From NCBI RefSeq assembly GCF_000373565.1, contig NZ_KB891799.1:1-64000 (forward strand): a stretch of 64,000 bases of DNA, written 5' to 3'. Positions within the stretch are counted from its first letter, which is position 1; each line of letters begins with the position of its first letter. The position numbers and the translations under genes are program-made. The notes below the pieces were generated by a model that ran no database searches, was not told the DNA's origin, and was given only the letters and a program-made list of their open reading frames with translations. Source of the DNA: Streptomyces sp. HmicA12. Its GTDB lineage: Bacteria > Actinomycetota > Actinomycetes > Streptomycetales > Streptomycetaceae. This document shows, one piece after another, positions 16,201 through 22,997 of the stretch.

Positions 16201-17247
16201 CTTGAGCGCCAGCGAGTTGCTGCCCGTCCCCTCCGTGACCGAGCCGTTGGCGCAGGTCGTCCTGGTGGCGGGCGGGTCGGCGACGGTCAGGCCCGCGGGC
16301 AGGCTGTCCTTGAAGGACCAGCCCTTCTTCGCCCGCAGGTCCGAGGTGTTGGTGACGGTGAACGTCAGCGTGGACGTGCCGCCCGTCGCCGCGACCGCGG
16401 GGGTGAACGCCTTGTCCACGCGCGGGGTGACGTCCAGGACCTGGATGTCGTCGAAGGCCGCGTCGTTCCCGGCGTTGCTGCCGTTGGCGTTCACCATGCG
16501 CACGCCCAGCGTGCTGCCGTTGAACAGCACGGGGGCGTCACTGGTCGTGTGCACCGCCTTCGCGCTGCCGATGGTCCTCGCGCCGGGGTCGGTGCACGGG
16601 TTGATGGCCTTCGACGACGTGGAGATCGCCGTCGTCCCGTCCATCAGGAAGAACTTCAACTGCGGTCCCGAGACACCGCAGTTGTAGGCCGCGGAGGAGA
16701 CCGAGAAGGTGTAGAAGCGGCCGGGGGTGACGTCGATGGGGTTCTTCGTCTCGAACTCGACCGAGTTCGCCCTGGGAGCCGTGACGGTGAAGGCGGCCAC
16801 CGCGTGGTTCTTGTCGGCGTTCGCCGACCCGTTCAGCTGACCCAGCACGTTGGCCAGCTCGCGGGTCGAGTTCCACCACGAGCCGCAGTCGGCGGTGCCG
16901 GGCGCGTACCCGGCCGAGTCGGCCTTGTTCAGCACCCAGCCGTTGCAGCCCTTGAGCCAGCCCGGGTCCGCCGTGTACGTCATGTTCCGCGGCGGGGCAC
17001 CGGTGTAGCCCGAGAGCAGCGCCGGAGCCGCGGGCGGGTTCTCGAAGTCCTCCTTGTAGACCTCGGTCGGCTCCGCAGGAACCGGGGCCGCGGCCGCGCG
17101 TGCCGGCTGTGCGGGGGCCGCGCCCGCCGCGCCGAACACCGGCAGCGGCGCCGCCACGACGGCGAGCACCGACAGCAACGCCGTTCCCAGGACAGGAGCA
17201 CGCCGTGGCACCCGCAATCGTCGGAACAGGTCTCTCGCGCCGCGCAT
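10210..17247 (-). CDS. Giant LPXTG-anchored repeat surface protein (DUF11-like repeats, two GEVED domains, propeller-like domain)
   Basis: A 2,345-residue secreted protein. It starts with a long signal peptide (RRAPVLGTALLSVLAVVAAP) and ends with a sorting signal LPDTG at about 2306, a hydrophobic helix and the tail RRGRRNAG, so sortase should link it to peptidoglycan. In between I count ten copies of a roughly 125-residue DUF11-like unit (core: GDKVTYTVTVTNTG, then TDDLxxVLDDA, W-GD and VTYSV). One lies near residues 400-525, eight in a row at about 954-1966, and one at 2147-2270. Two GEVED-type domains beginning YDFGDAPDSY lie at about 776-953 and 1976-2146. A repeat domain with LYAVDLVTGAQ and LWRLDPATGD (about 530-770) looks like a beta-propeller. 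GTG 17259 is in frame, but ATG 17247 has GGAGG next to it. Likely role: adhesion or aerial-surface structure. Confidence 0.93.
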   Translation of the reverse strand: MRGARDLFRRLRVPRRAPVLGTALLSVLAVVAAPLPVFGAAGAAPAQPARAAAAPVPAEPTEVYKEDFENPPAAPALLSGYTGAPPRNMTYTADPGWLKGCNGWVLNKADSAGYAPGTADCGSWWNSTRELANVLGQLNGSANADKNHAVAAFTVTAPRANSVEFETKNPIDVTPGRFYTFSVSSAAYNCGVSGPQLKFFLMDGTTAISTSSKAINPCTDPGARTIGSAKAVHTTSDAPVLFNGSTLGVRMVNANGSNAGNDAAFDDIQVLDVTPRVDKAFTPAVAATGGTSTLTFTVTNTSDLRAKKGWSFKDSLPAGLTVADPPATRTTCANGSVTEGTGSNSLALKGDLTDGQSSCTLSVDVTAAKGTYKNCPENIGDVKGLDGPTECATVTFADPRYTITKTSTPASGAQAKPGDKVGYTVTVENTGPVPLTAPVTDDLTAVLDDATYNNDAKSTTSTPSWASPKLTWSGRLDPGAKVTLTYSVTLKDPATGDGKATNKVTGSSVSNCVTGKEDGCTTTVTVDKPPRGGYCTDVAYLSQYLGGKTGLYAVDLVTGAQTQVAETSPGASIGYSPLDGAVYGVSTDGKLGRYNPATGSLTTTDVKGWPGGSTPTANSAANSVDGSLLYVRDYGSGNLYTIDIDPASPTYSSVVRTVRTDDLNGGGNSYGNVADWAVNPADGFLYGILGDNSTLWRLDPATGDATNLGVHKTPVAAYGGVWFDNLGTFYAANNDTGVIYAIDLSASSASAPIARDQVPDAYRAAKSNATTGNDAAGCLKDYDFGDAPDSYGTTKGKGPVAAIDKSLTLGRNVSSERQARTPGDDQALNALGDTFDDGVTTWPKITTDTRSYEVPVTLTNTTGAAATLSGWVDFDGNGTFDAGELASVAVPAGATSARLNWSGISGPRTGATYARLWLRAGTVTSPSPTGDGDTSRTVIGEIEDYPVTVERAPVSSMRITKSADRTTVTPGATLGYTVTLTNTGETALDDTTVTDDLSKVLDDATLSGTPTATGGTLTVNGTTATWTGDLAVGATVTLTYTVKAKAAGSGDGVLANKVTGPRISNCPPDSTDAACTTTARLSAVEIVKRSDNPEPKPGDKVTYTVTATNTGRTPVGGAVVDDLSRALDDATYGADAEASSGQVTYDEPKLTWNTEIPVDGKATLTYSVTLKDPATGDGSLANAVTSTLPGTNCPEGSTDPKCSTTTGVPSLDIEKSASASRAEPGDKVTYTVTVTNTGKAGYKDALVTDDLAKVLDDATYNGDARATSGDIAYDRPEIHWRGDVAVGATVTLTYSVTVGSPPQGDKVLTNTVTGPPGSTCADECTTETPVATLRIAKSASVTEARPGDTVTYTVTVTNTGKADYKDATFTDDLSKVLDDAAYRADVKAAGGRVTYSAPEVRWTGDVPAGESVTITYSVKVADPLKGGKGDQELTNVVTGPPGSTCVDECTTETPVASLEITKAVRPAGSANPGGRVDYTLTVTNPSKADYKGARVTDDLTEVLDDATYERDAKASDGTVTYTEPVLTWTGDVAAGRTVTVTYSVTVDEAAGLGDKELRNGVTGPPGSDCPAGSTDPKCTTTVGVGTYEIEKTSDGAKPVVPGDKVTYTVVLTNTGKGTYRNATFADDLAGTTDDATFNRDAKATGGTVGATAGAVEWSGDIAAGRTVTITYSVTVFDDPDKLGDRTLKNAVVGQEGSNCPPAGGSDPKCSVTDPVASLDIGKSSDNAAPKPGDKVTYTVTVTNESPDAAYPDAEFTDDLTKVLDDAAYAGDAAATSGTVSYDRPKLSWKGDVPAAGTVTVTYSVTVGTPPGGDKKLANAVTSDSPGTNCPAGSTDPACGTDAGIATLTLKKSVSPKNPRTGDTVTYTVTATADGEADYPGATFTDDLTKVLDDAAYNDDAEATTGAVSYAEPRLTWTGDLAQGATATVTYSFTVSGPGDGDGRYVNGVVGPPGSNCREGGTDPDCVSVLPSPEYDFGDAPDSYRTTRSRGGAFHEIVPGLRIGGTVAPDRDGHPHAKAGDDADDDGLRTVTVYQHQDRYTVNVPVTNETGRDATLALWIDKDEDGTFDDDEVVTATVPAGATDCPLTVTGMSGTAAGTTFARLRLFGDDSAAAASRALRAATEPVRPTGFGGPGEVEDYTVVVEPAHLKIVKTASATEVKPGDKVTYTVTVASSGPGAYSGATFTDDLTEVLDDAAYNDDAEATAGEVSYAEPKVTWSGEVPAGETVTVTYSVTVADPVRGDRKLANVVTGPTGSTCEPGSSDAGCTTTTEVPPAPGQPVPTPTPTPGGNPPGTTPDHPAPPAASLPDTGSSAATTVFVALAGALALALGVLLMVAVRRGRRNAG

Positions 17248-17429
17248 GGCCGCCTCCACAGTGACCCACAGTGATCAATGTTGCGAACTTCACACACTTC
17301 GCTTATGTGAGGAAGGAGGCGATTACGGCGAGTTACGCAACTGCACTCGAACGGCCGCGGCCGCTTCGCTCGGTTGCCGTGCGGAAGGCCGACGGCACGC
17401 GCGGCGTGCGGCTCCCGGGCTCCCCCTGT

Positions 17430-17560
17430 ACCCTGGATGGCGTAAGCGAAGGGGAGTAGCCCCGCGAACCGGTCGTCGACACACTGGAGCCCCGGCTCCC
17501 GGTGGCCGGGCCCACGCCGCACCGCGGTGAGGGCGGGCGAGACCTTCGACCAGGCAGCCT
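17430..17560 (+). promoter_or_regulatory. yybP-ykoY-type manganese riboswitch upstream of the GDT1-like exporter
   Basis: The two conserved boxes of the yybP-ykoY RNA are present in order: AAGGGGAGTAGCC at about 17449-17461 and GGCGAGACCTT at about 17535-17545. They are separated by a GC-rich paired region. The class binds Mn2+ and commonly controls MntP, P-type ATPase and TMEM165/GDT1-like exporters, and exactly such a gene starts about 90 nt downstream. The outer boundaries are approximate. The rest of the 17248-17429 gap is the promoter side of the surface-protein gene. Confidence 0.85.
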
Positions 17561-17650
17561 GCCCATGTGCCGCTGCCGGGTCGAGTGGTCCCCCGGAGCG
17601 GGTGGGTTCACGGGCCCGGGCGCGGCCCGTACAGAGAGACCCGACCACCC

Positions 17651-18238
17651 ATGCATCTCGATCCCCTGGCGATCGTCACCGCCTTCGGCCTGATCTTCCT
17701 CGCCGAACTCCCGGACAAGACCATGTTCGCCTCGCTGGCCATGGGCACCCGGATGAAGCCCCTGTACGTCTGGTTCGGGACGTCCGCCGCGTTCGCCGTG
17801 CACGTCGCCATCGCGGTCGGCGCCGGTTCGCTGCTCAGCCTGCTGCCCGGCTGGAGCGTGAAGCTGGTCTCCGGCCTGATGTTCCTGTTCGGCGCCTACA
17901 TGCTGCTCAAGGGCGGCGACGACGAGGACGGCGACGACGAGGCGGGCGCGAAGACCGTGACCGGCTTCTGGCCCGTCTTCGGCACCGCCTTCATGGCCGT
18001 GTTCATCGGCGAGTGGGGCGACCTCACCCAGATCACCACCGCCAACCTGGCCGCCACGAACGGGACGTGGTCGACCGCCATCGGTTCGTTCGCCGCGCTG
18101 ATCTCCGTCTCGGGCCTCGCGCTGATCGCGGGCCGGTTCATCGCCAAGCGCGTGCCGCTGAAGACGGTGCAGCGGGTGGGCGGTGTCTGCATGCTGGTGC
18201 TCGCCGCCTGGTCGTTCATCGAGATCTTCACCGGCTGA
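17651..18238 (+). CDS. GDT1/TMEM165 (UPF0016) family cation exporter, probably manganese
   Basis: A 195-residue membrane protein with six predicted helices in two inverted halves. Each half should carry an E-x-G-D-[KR]-[TS] motif. Here they read AELPDKT (about residues 19-25) and GEWGDLTQ (about 121-128), so the first has Pro for Gly and the second Leu for the basic residue, variants common in actinobacterial members from memory. A charged acidic loop (GGDDEDGDDEAG) separates the halves. The family exports Mn2+ or Ca2+. The Mn2+ riboswitch in front strongly supports manganese efflux, switched on when Mn2+ is high. ATG 17651 is preceded by a weak GAGAGAC site. Confidence 0.92.
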   Translation: MHLDPLAIVTAFGLIFLAELPDKTMFASLAMGTRMKPLYVWFGTSAAFAVHVAIAVGAGSLLSLLPGWSVKLVSGLMFLFGAYMLLKGGDDEDGDDEAGAKTVTGFWPVFGTAFMAVFIGEWGDLTQITTANLAATNGTWSTAIGSFAALISVSGLALIAGRFIAKRVPLKTVQRVGGVCMLVLAAWSFIEIFTG

Positions 18239-18270
18239 GCCGGGACGCGGGACTCTCGCCGGACCCTTGT

Positions 18271-18305
18271 GGATACAGGAACGTATCGAATACGTTCCTG
18301 TATCC
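18271..18305. promoter_or_regulatory. 35-bp inverted repeat, probable TetR operator
   Basis: The arms GGATACAGGAACGTAT (18271-18286) and ATACGTTCCTGTATCC (18290-18305) are perfect complements with a CGA centre, 37 nt before the TetR start. A further half-like CGTATCC follows at about 18311. The length would hold two TetR dimers. It should make the TetR-dehydrogenase-SDR operon autoregulated. Confidence 0.85.
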
Positions 18306-18342
18306 ATTTGCGTATCCGCCTACATGTCCGAGCGAGGTGAGG

Positions 18343-18951
18343 ATGCCCGGCACGGTGACCAAACGGCGTGCCCGCACCCGGCAGCGGCTGCTCGACGCCG
18401 CGTTCCAGGTGTTCGCCGAGGAGGGCTTCGGCCGCTCCACCGTCGAACAGGTCTGTGAGCGAGCCGGGTTCACGCGCGGCGCCTTCTACTCGAACTTCTC
18501 CTCCCTCGACGAACTGTTCCTGGCCTTGTGGGAGGAGCGCTCGGCGCGGATGCTCGACGATGTGCGGGCTGCCCTCGCCGGGATCGACCCCCGTGACCCC
18601 GAGGCCGCGGTGCGGGCCGCCGTCGACGCCACACCGGTGGACGACGCCTGGTACCGGATCACCGCCGAGTTCACCGCGCACGCGCTGCGCAATCCGGGCC
18701 TGCGCCGGGTGATGGCCGCCCGGGAGACCGCGATCCGGGACGCGATCCTGCCGGTGTTCGCGGCCGCCCTGGCCCGGCTCGGACGGCGCGTCACCGATGA
18801 ACAGGCCCTCGGTGACGCCCTGGTGGCCGTGCACGACGGAACCTCCGTGCAGGTACTGATGCGGCCCGGCGACACCGCCGTACGGGAACGCAGGCAGGCC
18901 CTGTTCATGAACGTACTCAACGCCTACAGCACACCGAGGGAGCAACCGTGA
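18343..18951 (+). CDS. TetR-family repressor heading a dehydrogenase operon
   Basis: A 202-residue regulator. The TetR DNA-binding domain is clear at about residues 8-55 (RQRLLDAAFQVFAEEGFGRSTVEQVCERAGFTRGAFYSNF). The rest is a helical ligand-binding domain with many Ala and Arg. ATG 18343 follows GAGGTGAGG. Its stop overlaps the next start (GTGA at 18948), so it is translated together with the FAD-dependent dehydrogenase. The inverted repeat just upstream is its likely operator. The inducer may be the substrate or product of the two downstream oxidoreductases. Confidence 0.94.
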   Translation: MPGTVTKRRARTRQRLLDAAFQVFAEEGFGRSTVEQVCERAGFTRGAFYSNFSSLDELFLALWEERSARMLDDVRAALAGIDPRDPEAAVRAAVDATPVDDAWYRITAEFTAHALRNPGLRRVMAARETAIRDAILPVFAAALARLGRRVTDEQALGDALVAVHDGTSVQVLMRPGDTAVRERRQALFMNVLNAYSTPREQP

Positions 18952-20612
18952 GTGACGCCAGTGCCGATGTCATCGTCGTGGGAGCCGGGCTCGCGGGGCT
19001 CGTCGCCACGTACGAACTCACCAAGGCGGGCAAGCGGGTGGTGCTCGTCGACCAGGAGAACGCGGCCAACCTGGGCGGGCAGGCCTTCTGGTCGCTCGGC
19101 GGGCTCTTCCTCGTCGACAGCCCCGAGCAGCGCCGCATGGGCATCAAGGACTCCTACGAGCTGGCCCTCGCCGACTGGATGGGCTCCGCCGGTTTCGACC
19201 GGGAGGTCGAGGACCGCTGGCCGCGCAAGTGGGCCGAGGCGTACGTGCGGTTCGCGGCCGGGGAGAAGCGCGACTACCTGTACGGGCTCGGGCTCAAGGT
19301 CACTCCGAACGTCGGCTGGGCCGAGCGCGGCGCCGGCACCGCGACCGGGCACGGCAACTCCGTGCCCCGCTTCCACCTCACCTGGGGCACGGGCCCGGAG
19401 GTCGTGCGGGTGTTCCGGGAGCCGGTGATGGAGGCGGCCGAGCGCGGCCTGGTCACCTTCAAGTACCGCCACCAGGTGGACGAGTTGATCGTGGAGGACG
19501 GCAAGGCGGTCGGCGTGCGCGGCTCGCTGCTCGCGCCCTCGGACGAGCCGCGCGGTGTCGCCTCGTCCCGCGAGGTCGTCGGCGACTTCGAGCTGCGGGC
19601 GCGGGCCGTCGTCGTCACCTCCGGCGGCATCGGCGGCAACCACGAACTGGTCAGGAAGAACTGGCCCGTCGAGCGGATGGGCGCCGCGCCCGAGTCGATG
19701 GTGACGGGCGTTCCCGCGTACGTCGACGGGCGGATGATCGAGATCACCGAGGGCGCCGGGGCCTCCGTCGTCAACCGCGACCGCATGTGGCACTACACGG
19801 AGGGCCTGAAGAACTGGGACCCGATCTGGCCCGGCCACGGGATCCGGATCATCCCGGGTCCGTCGTCGCTGTGGCTGGACGCCACCGGGCAGCGGCTGCC
19901 CGCGCCCCTCTTCCCCGGGCACGACACGCTCGCCACGCTCAAGCACATCACGGGGACGGGCCACGACCACACCTGGTTCATCCTGACCCGGGCCATCGTG
20001 GAGAAGGAGTTCGCGCTCTCCGGCAGCGAACAGAACCCCGACATCACCGGCAAGGACCTGAAGCTCGTGCTGCAGCGGGTGAAGAAGGGGGCGCCGGGCC
20101 CGGTGCAGGCGTTCCTCGACCACGGCGAGGACTTCGTCGTGCGCGAGAACCTGAAGGACCTGGTGGCGGGGATGAACGAGCTCACCCCGTCGACTCCCCT
20201 GGACTACGAGCAGGTCGAGCGGGAGATCGTCGCCCGGGACCGGGAGGTCGGCAACGGCTACTCCAAGGACCTCCAGCTCATGGCCGTGCGCAACGCGCGC
20301 TCGTACCTGTTCGACCGCATCACGCGCGTCGCCAAGCCGCACCGCCTGCTCGACCCGGCGCAGGGCCCGCTGATCGCCGTACGGCTGCACGTCCTGACCC
20401 GCAAGACGCTCGGCGGCCTGGAGACGAACCTCGACTCGCAGGTCGTGCACGAGGACGGCTCCGTCTTCGACGGGCTGTACGCGGCCGGGGAGGTCGCCGG
20501 GTTCGGCGGTGGCGGCGTCCACGGGTACAACGCGCTCGAAGGCACCTTCCTCGGCGGCTGCATCTTCTCCGGCCGGGCCGCGGGCCGCGCGCTGGCACGG
20601 AGCCTCGCGTGA
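18948..20612 (+). CDS. FAD-binding dehydrogenase (flavocytochrome c / ketosteroid-dehydrogenase-like)
   Basis: A 554-residue cytoplasmic flavoprotein. The N-terminal dinucleotide-binding motif is [16 protein letters not shown], followed by VVLVDQE at the end of strand 2. The C-terminal FAD motif is GLYAAGEVAGFGGGGVHGYNALEG, typical of the fumarate reductase / 3-ketosteroid dehydrogenase superfamily. The middle is the substrate-capping domain. It probably oxidises a C-C bond of a cyclic or lipid substrate, but the exact substrate is unknown. The start is GTG 18948, overlapping the TetR stop by 4 bp; its stop overlaps the SDR start in the same way. Three genes thus form one tightly coupled operon. 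Confidence 0.9.
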   Translation: MSDASADVIVVGAGLAGLVATYELTKAGKRVVLVDQENAANLGGQAFWSLGGLFLVDSPEQRRMGIKDSYELALADWMGSAGFDREVEDRWPRKWAEAYVRFAAGEKRDYLYGLGLKVTPNVGWAERGAGTATGHGNSVPRFHLTWGTGPEVVRVFREPVMEAAERGLVTFKYRHQVDELIVEDGKAVGVRGSLLAPSDEPRGVASSREVVGDFELRARAVVVTSGGIGGNHELVRKNWPVERMGAAPESMVTGVPAYVDGRMIEITEGAGASVVNRDRMWHYTEGLKNWDPIWPGHGIRIIPGPSSLWLDATGQRLPAPLFPGHDTLATLKHITGTGHDHTWFILTRAIVEKEFALSGSEQNPDITGKDLKLVLQRVKKGAPGPVQAFLDHGEDFVVRENLKDLVAGMNELTPSTPLDYEQVEREIVARDREVGNGYSKDLQLMAVRNARSYLFDRITRVAKPHRLLDPAQGPLIAVRLHVLTRKTLGGLETNLDSQVVHEDGSVFDGLYAAGEVAGFGGGGVHGYNALEGTFLGGCIFSGRAAGRALARSLA

Positions 20613-21409
20613 GCGCCCGGGGCACGGCGCTGGTGACGGGCGCGTCGTCGGGCATCGGGGCGGCCGTCGCCGCCGCGCTGGTGGCACGCGGATACAAGGT
20701 GTACGGGACCAGCCGCAACCCGGAGAAGGTCAACGCCCCGGTGCGAGGCGTCACTTACCTCGCGCTCGACCTCTCCGACGAGGCGAGCATCGAGGCGTGC
20801 GCGGCGGCGGCCGGGGACGTCGACGTGCTGATCAACAACGCCGGCGAGTCGCAGAGCGGGCCCTTCGAGGAGCTGCCGATGGACGCCGTGCGGCGGCTCT
20901 TCCAGCTCAACGTGTTCGGGGCCGTGCGGCTCAGCCAGCTGCTGCTGCCCGGGATGCGGGAGCGGCGGCGCGGGCGGGTCGTCATGGTCGGTTCGATGCT
21001 GGCCAGCTTCCCGCTCGCCTACCGCTCGTCGTACGTCGCGTCGAAGGCCGCGATCAAGGGGTTCGCGCTCGCGGCGCGGCGGGAGTACGCGCCGTACGGG
21101 GTCGGCATCACGACCGTCGAGCCCGGCTCGATCGCCACCGGCATCAGCGAGCGGCGCACGCAGTACGTGGCGGACGGGTCGCCGTTCCGGGCCGCGTACG
21201 ACACGATGCTCGCCGCGCTCAACCGCAACGAGGCGAACGGGATCTCCGCGGAGAAGGTCGCCGCGAAGGTGGTCTCCGCGGTGGAGGCGGGGCGGCCCCG
21301 GCCGCTGTACGCGGTGGGGAGCAATGCGCCGGTCGTCTTCGCGTTGCGGCGGGTGCTGTCGCGCGGCGCGGCCGAGCGGATGGTGGCGCGGCGGCACGGG
21401 TTGCGGTGA
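20609..21409 (+). CDS. Short-chain dehydrogenase/reductase
   Basis: A 266-residue classical SDR using NAD(P). The motifs are the cofactor loop TGASSGIG (about residues 9-16), NNAG (about 75-78), the catalytic Ser in VGSM, and YVASK (Tyr and Lys of the active site). SRNPEK after strand 2 has an Arg in the position that favours NADP. The start is GTG 20609 in a GTGA overlap with the FAD dehydrogenase. The pair probably catalyses consecutive oxidation or reduction steps on one substrate. The gene ends 19 bp before a copy of the dispersed intergenic repeat. Confidence 0.94.
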   Translation: MSARGTALVTGASSGIGAAVAAALVARGYKVYGTSRNPEKVNAPVRGVTYLALDLSDEASIEACAAAAGDVDVLINNAGESQSGPFEELPMDAVRRLFQLNVFGAVRLSQLLLPGMRERRRGRVVMVGSMLASFPLAYRSSYVASKAAIKGFALAARREYAPYGVGITTVEPGSIATGISERRTQYVADGSPFRAAYDTMLAALNRNEANGISAEKVAAKVVSAVEAGRPRPLYAVGSNAPVVFALRRVLSRGAAERMVARRHGLR

Positions 21410-21428
21410 CCTGCGGTTCGGCTGCGGG

Positions 21429-21486
21429 CCGGTGGGGGCTTCTCACGCCCCGCGGCGGAGCCGCTGATCGGCACAGCCCCCACCGG
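21429..21486. repeat. Dispersed intergenic repeat, copy A
   Basis: The 12-bp arms CCGGTGGGGGCT (21429-21440) and AGCCCCCACCGG (21475-21486) enclose the conserved internal sequence CCCGCGGCGGAGCCGCTGAT (21449-21468). It lies between the convergent SDR and anti-sigma-like genes and could be a bidirectional terminator. The same internal module recurs at 25160 and, inverted, at 41510. Confidence 0.8.
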
Positions 21487-21511
21487 ACCCGCACACGAAG
21501 GCGAACCCGCC

Positions 21512-22306
21512 CTACCTCTGCCACGCGCTGTACGCCAGCACGTCCCCCGACTCCGTGCGGATCGCCTCCAGGCCCAGGACGCGGCCGTCCCCCGGCGCCA
21601 GGATCAGCATGCGCCGCACCCCGGTGTCCCGGTCCGCGTAGACGTACGCCTGGCCGGACCGGCCGAGCCGGTCGGTGACCGCGCCGGCCGGTTCGAGCCC
21701 GTCGGCGTCGGCGAGGACCCGGGCCAGCGCGGCGGACTCCCGGGCGCCGAGCGTCCACGTGTCGAGCAACTCGTCCACGGCGTCGAGGAGTTGAGGGGTG
21801 CCGTCGTGGCGCAGGGCGTCGAGGTCGCGGCGCAGGACGTCGGCGGCGTGCGGCGAGGGCGTGGTGCGGGTCCGCGCCTGGACGCGGGGGGCGTCGCGCC
21901 CCGGTTCCCAGGTGTGGACGCGGGCGCCTTCGCGCAGCGCGGGCCGGCCGTCGCGGGCGGCGGCGTCGGCGCGGGCGGCGAGGGTGGTGAGCGGCAGCGC
22001 GGACGCCGGGGTGCGGAGGTCCAGCGGGGCTGGGGCGGCCGTCGCCGGGGGCGCGGCCACGTAGGAGAGTCCGAGGACGAGCAGCGCGGCGACCGCGCAC
22101 ACGGCGGCCTCGGCGCGCAGCACGAGGGTGCGGCGGGCGCGCCGGCCGCGGTGCAGGAGCTGGTTCAGGGCGCGTTCGGCGGTGTGGTGCAGGGGGCGGC
22201 CGTCGGCGTAGCGGGGGTCGCCGGCGGGGACGGGGTTCGCGGCGCGGAGCAGCGCCAGCTCGTCGAGGTCGTCCCAGGTGCCGTCGTGGCGCGGGTAGTC
22301 AGTCAC
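21512..22306 (-). CDS. Membrane-anchored partner of an ECF sigma factor (CU044_5270-like)
   Basis: A 264-residue protein with a cytoplasmic N-terminus (about 1-64), one membrane helix ([16 protein letters not shown], about 67-83) and an outer C-terminal domain that is mostly helical and ends [14 protein letters not shown]. The N-terminal part has no zinc motif (no HxxxCxxC). The gene overlaps the sigma-factor gene by 8 bp, the standard arrangement of sigma and its membrane-bound controller. The architecture resembles the actinobacterial CU044_5270 family from memory. GTG 22306 has AGGAG about 9 nt upstream. It probably senses an envelope signal and restrains the sigma factor, but that function is inferred. 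Confidence 0.8.
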   Translation of the reverse strand: MTDYPRHDGTWDDLDELALLRAANPVPAGDPRYADGRPLHHTAERALNQLLHRGRRARRTLVLRAEAAVCAVAALLVLGLSYVAAPPATAAPAPLDLRTPASALPLTTLAARADAAARDGRPALREGARVHTWEPGRDAPRVQARTRTTPSPHAADVLRRDLDALRHDGTPQLLDAVDELLDTWTLGARESAALARVLADADGLEPAGAVTDRLGRSGQAYVYADRDTGVRRMLILAPGDGRVLGLEAIRTESGDVLAYSAWQR

Positions 22307-22853
22307 GGGCGCGGTCTCCTGCGGTCACGGTCATGTTCATCCGGTCGATCTCGGCACGGAGGCGGCGCCGGGCCCGGTGCAGGCGCATCGCGGCGGCGCC
22401 GCGGCTGCACTCCAGGGCGACGGCCAGTTCGTCGACGCCGAGCTCCTCCCAGGTGGTCAGGCGCAGGGCCTCCTGGTCGGCGGGGTTCAGGCGGGCGAGG
22501 GCCTCGTGGATCCAGGCGCCGGGCGCCTCGGTGTCGGGGCCCGCGACGACGTGCCGGCGGTGGGCCGTCTCGTGGTGGCCGATGCGGTCGAGCAGGCGGC
22601 GCCGGCGGCCGAGGCCCCGCACGGTGTTGGCGAGGCAGTTGCGGGCGACGGCGTACAGCCAGGGCAGCGGCGTCTCGGGCGGGAGTTCCGCGCGGCGCCG
22701 CCACGCTATGGAGAAGACGTCGGCGACGACCTCCTCGACCTCGTGGGCGGCGCCGGGGTCGAGGCGGCGCGCCACGAAGCGGCTGACGGCCCAGTAGTGG
22801 GCGCGGTAGGCCGCCGCGAAGGCGTCGTCCGTCGGGTTCGTCCTCGTACTCAT
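22299..22853 (-). CDS. ECF-type RNA polymerase sigma factor
   Basis: A 184-residue sigma-70-family factor of the ECF group. Region 2 is at about residues 10-80 ([18 protein letters not shown], then [17 protein letters not shown] and [17 protein letters not shown]). Region 4 is at about 120-170 ([47 protein letters not shown]). The linker is short and there is no extra C-terminal domain. It directs polymerase to a small set of stress genes. The overlapping downstream membrane protein is its likely anti-sigma factor. The ribosome site is weak. Confidence 0.93.
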   Translation of the reverse strand: MSTRTNPTDDAFAAAYRAHYWAVSRFVARRLDPGAAHEVEEVVADVFSIAWRRRAELPPETPLPWLYAVARNCLANTVRGLGRRRRLLDRIGHHETAHRRHVVAGPDTEAPGAWIHEALARLNPADQEALRLTTWEELGVDELAVALECSRGAAAMRLHRARRRLRAEIDRMNMTVTAGDRARD

Positions 22854-22997
22854 GCGGGTGCTGTCGCTGCTCGTGATGCGTCCGTGCTCATGGACCGTAG
22901 GTGTCCGGCTGTGCCCCGATGTTCACAGGTGGGGTGTGTGAGTTTTCCGGCGGGGGTGCGCCGTGACGCGCGGGGCGGGCCCGGACACGTACCGGGC

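Noticed and set aside
10354..17274. A 2,306-codon open frame antisense to the surface-protein gene
   Set aside because: Long open frames opposite a real gene are expected with extreme third-position GC. The product is a low-complexity string of Arg, Gly, Val and Asp with no domains, while the minus-strand frame has signal peptide, repeats and sorting signal.
17248..17430. Sigma BldN-type promoter (CGTAAC box) before the surface-protein gene
   Set aside because: A CGTAAC-like word occurs, but the matching second box at the right spacing is absent.
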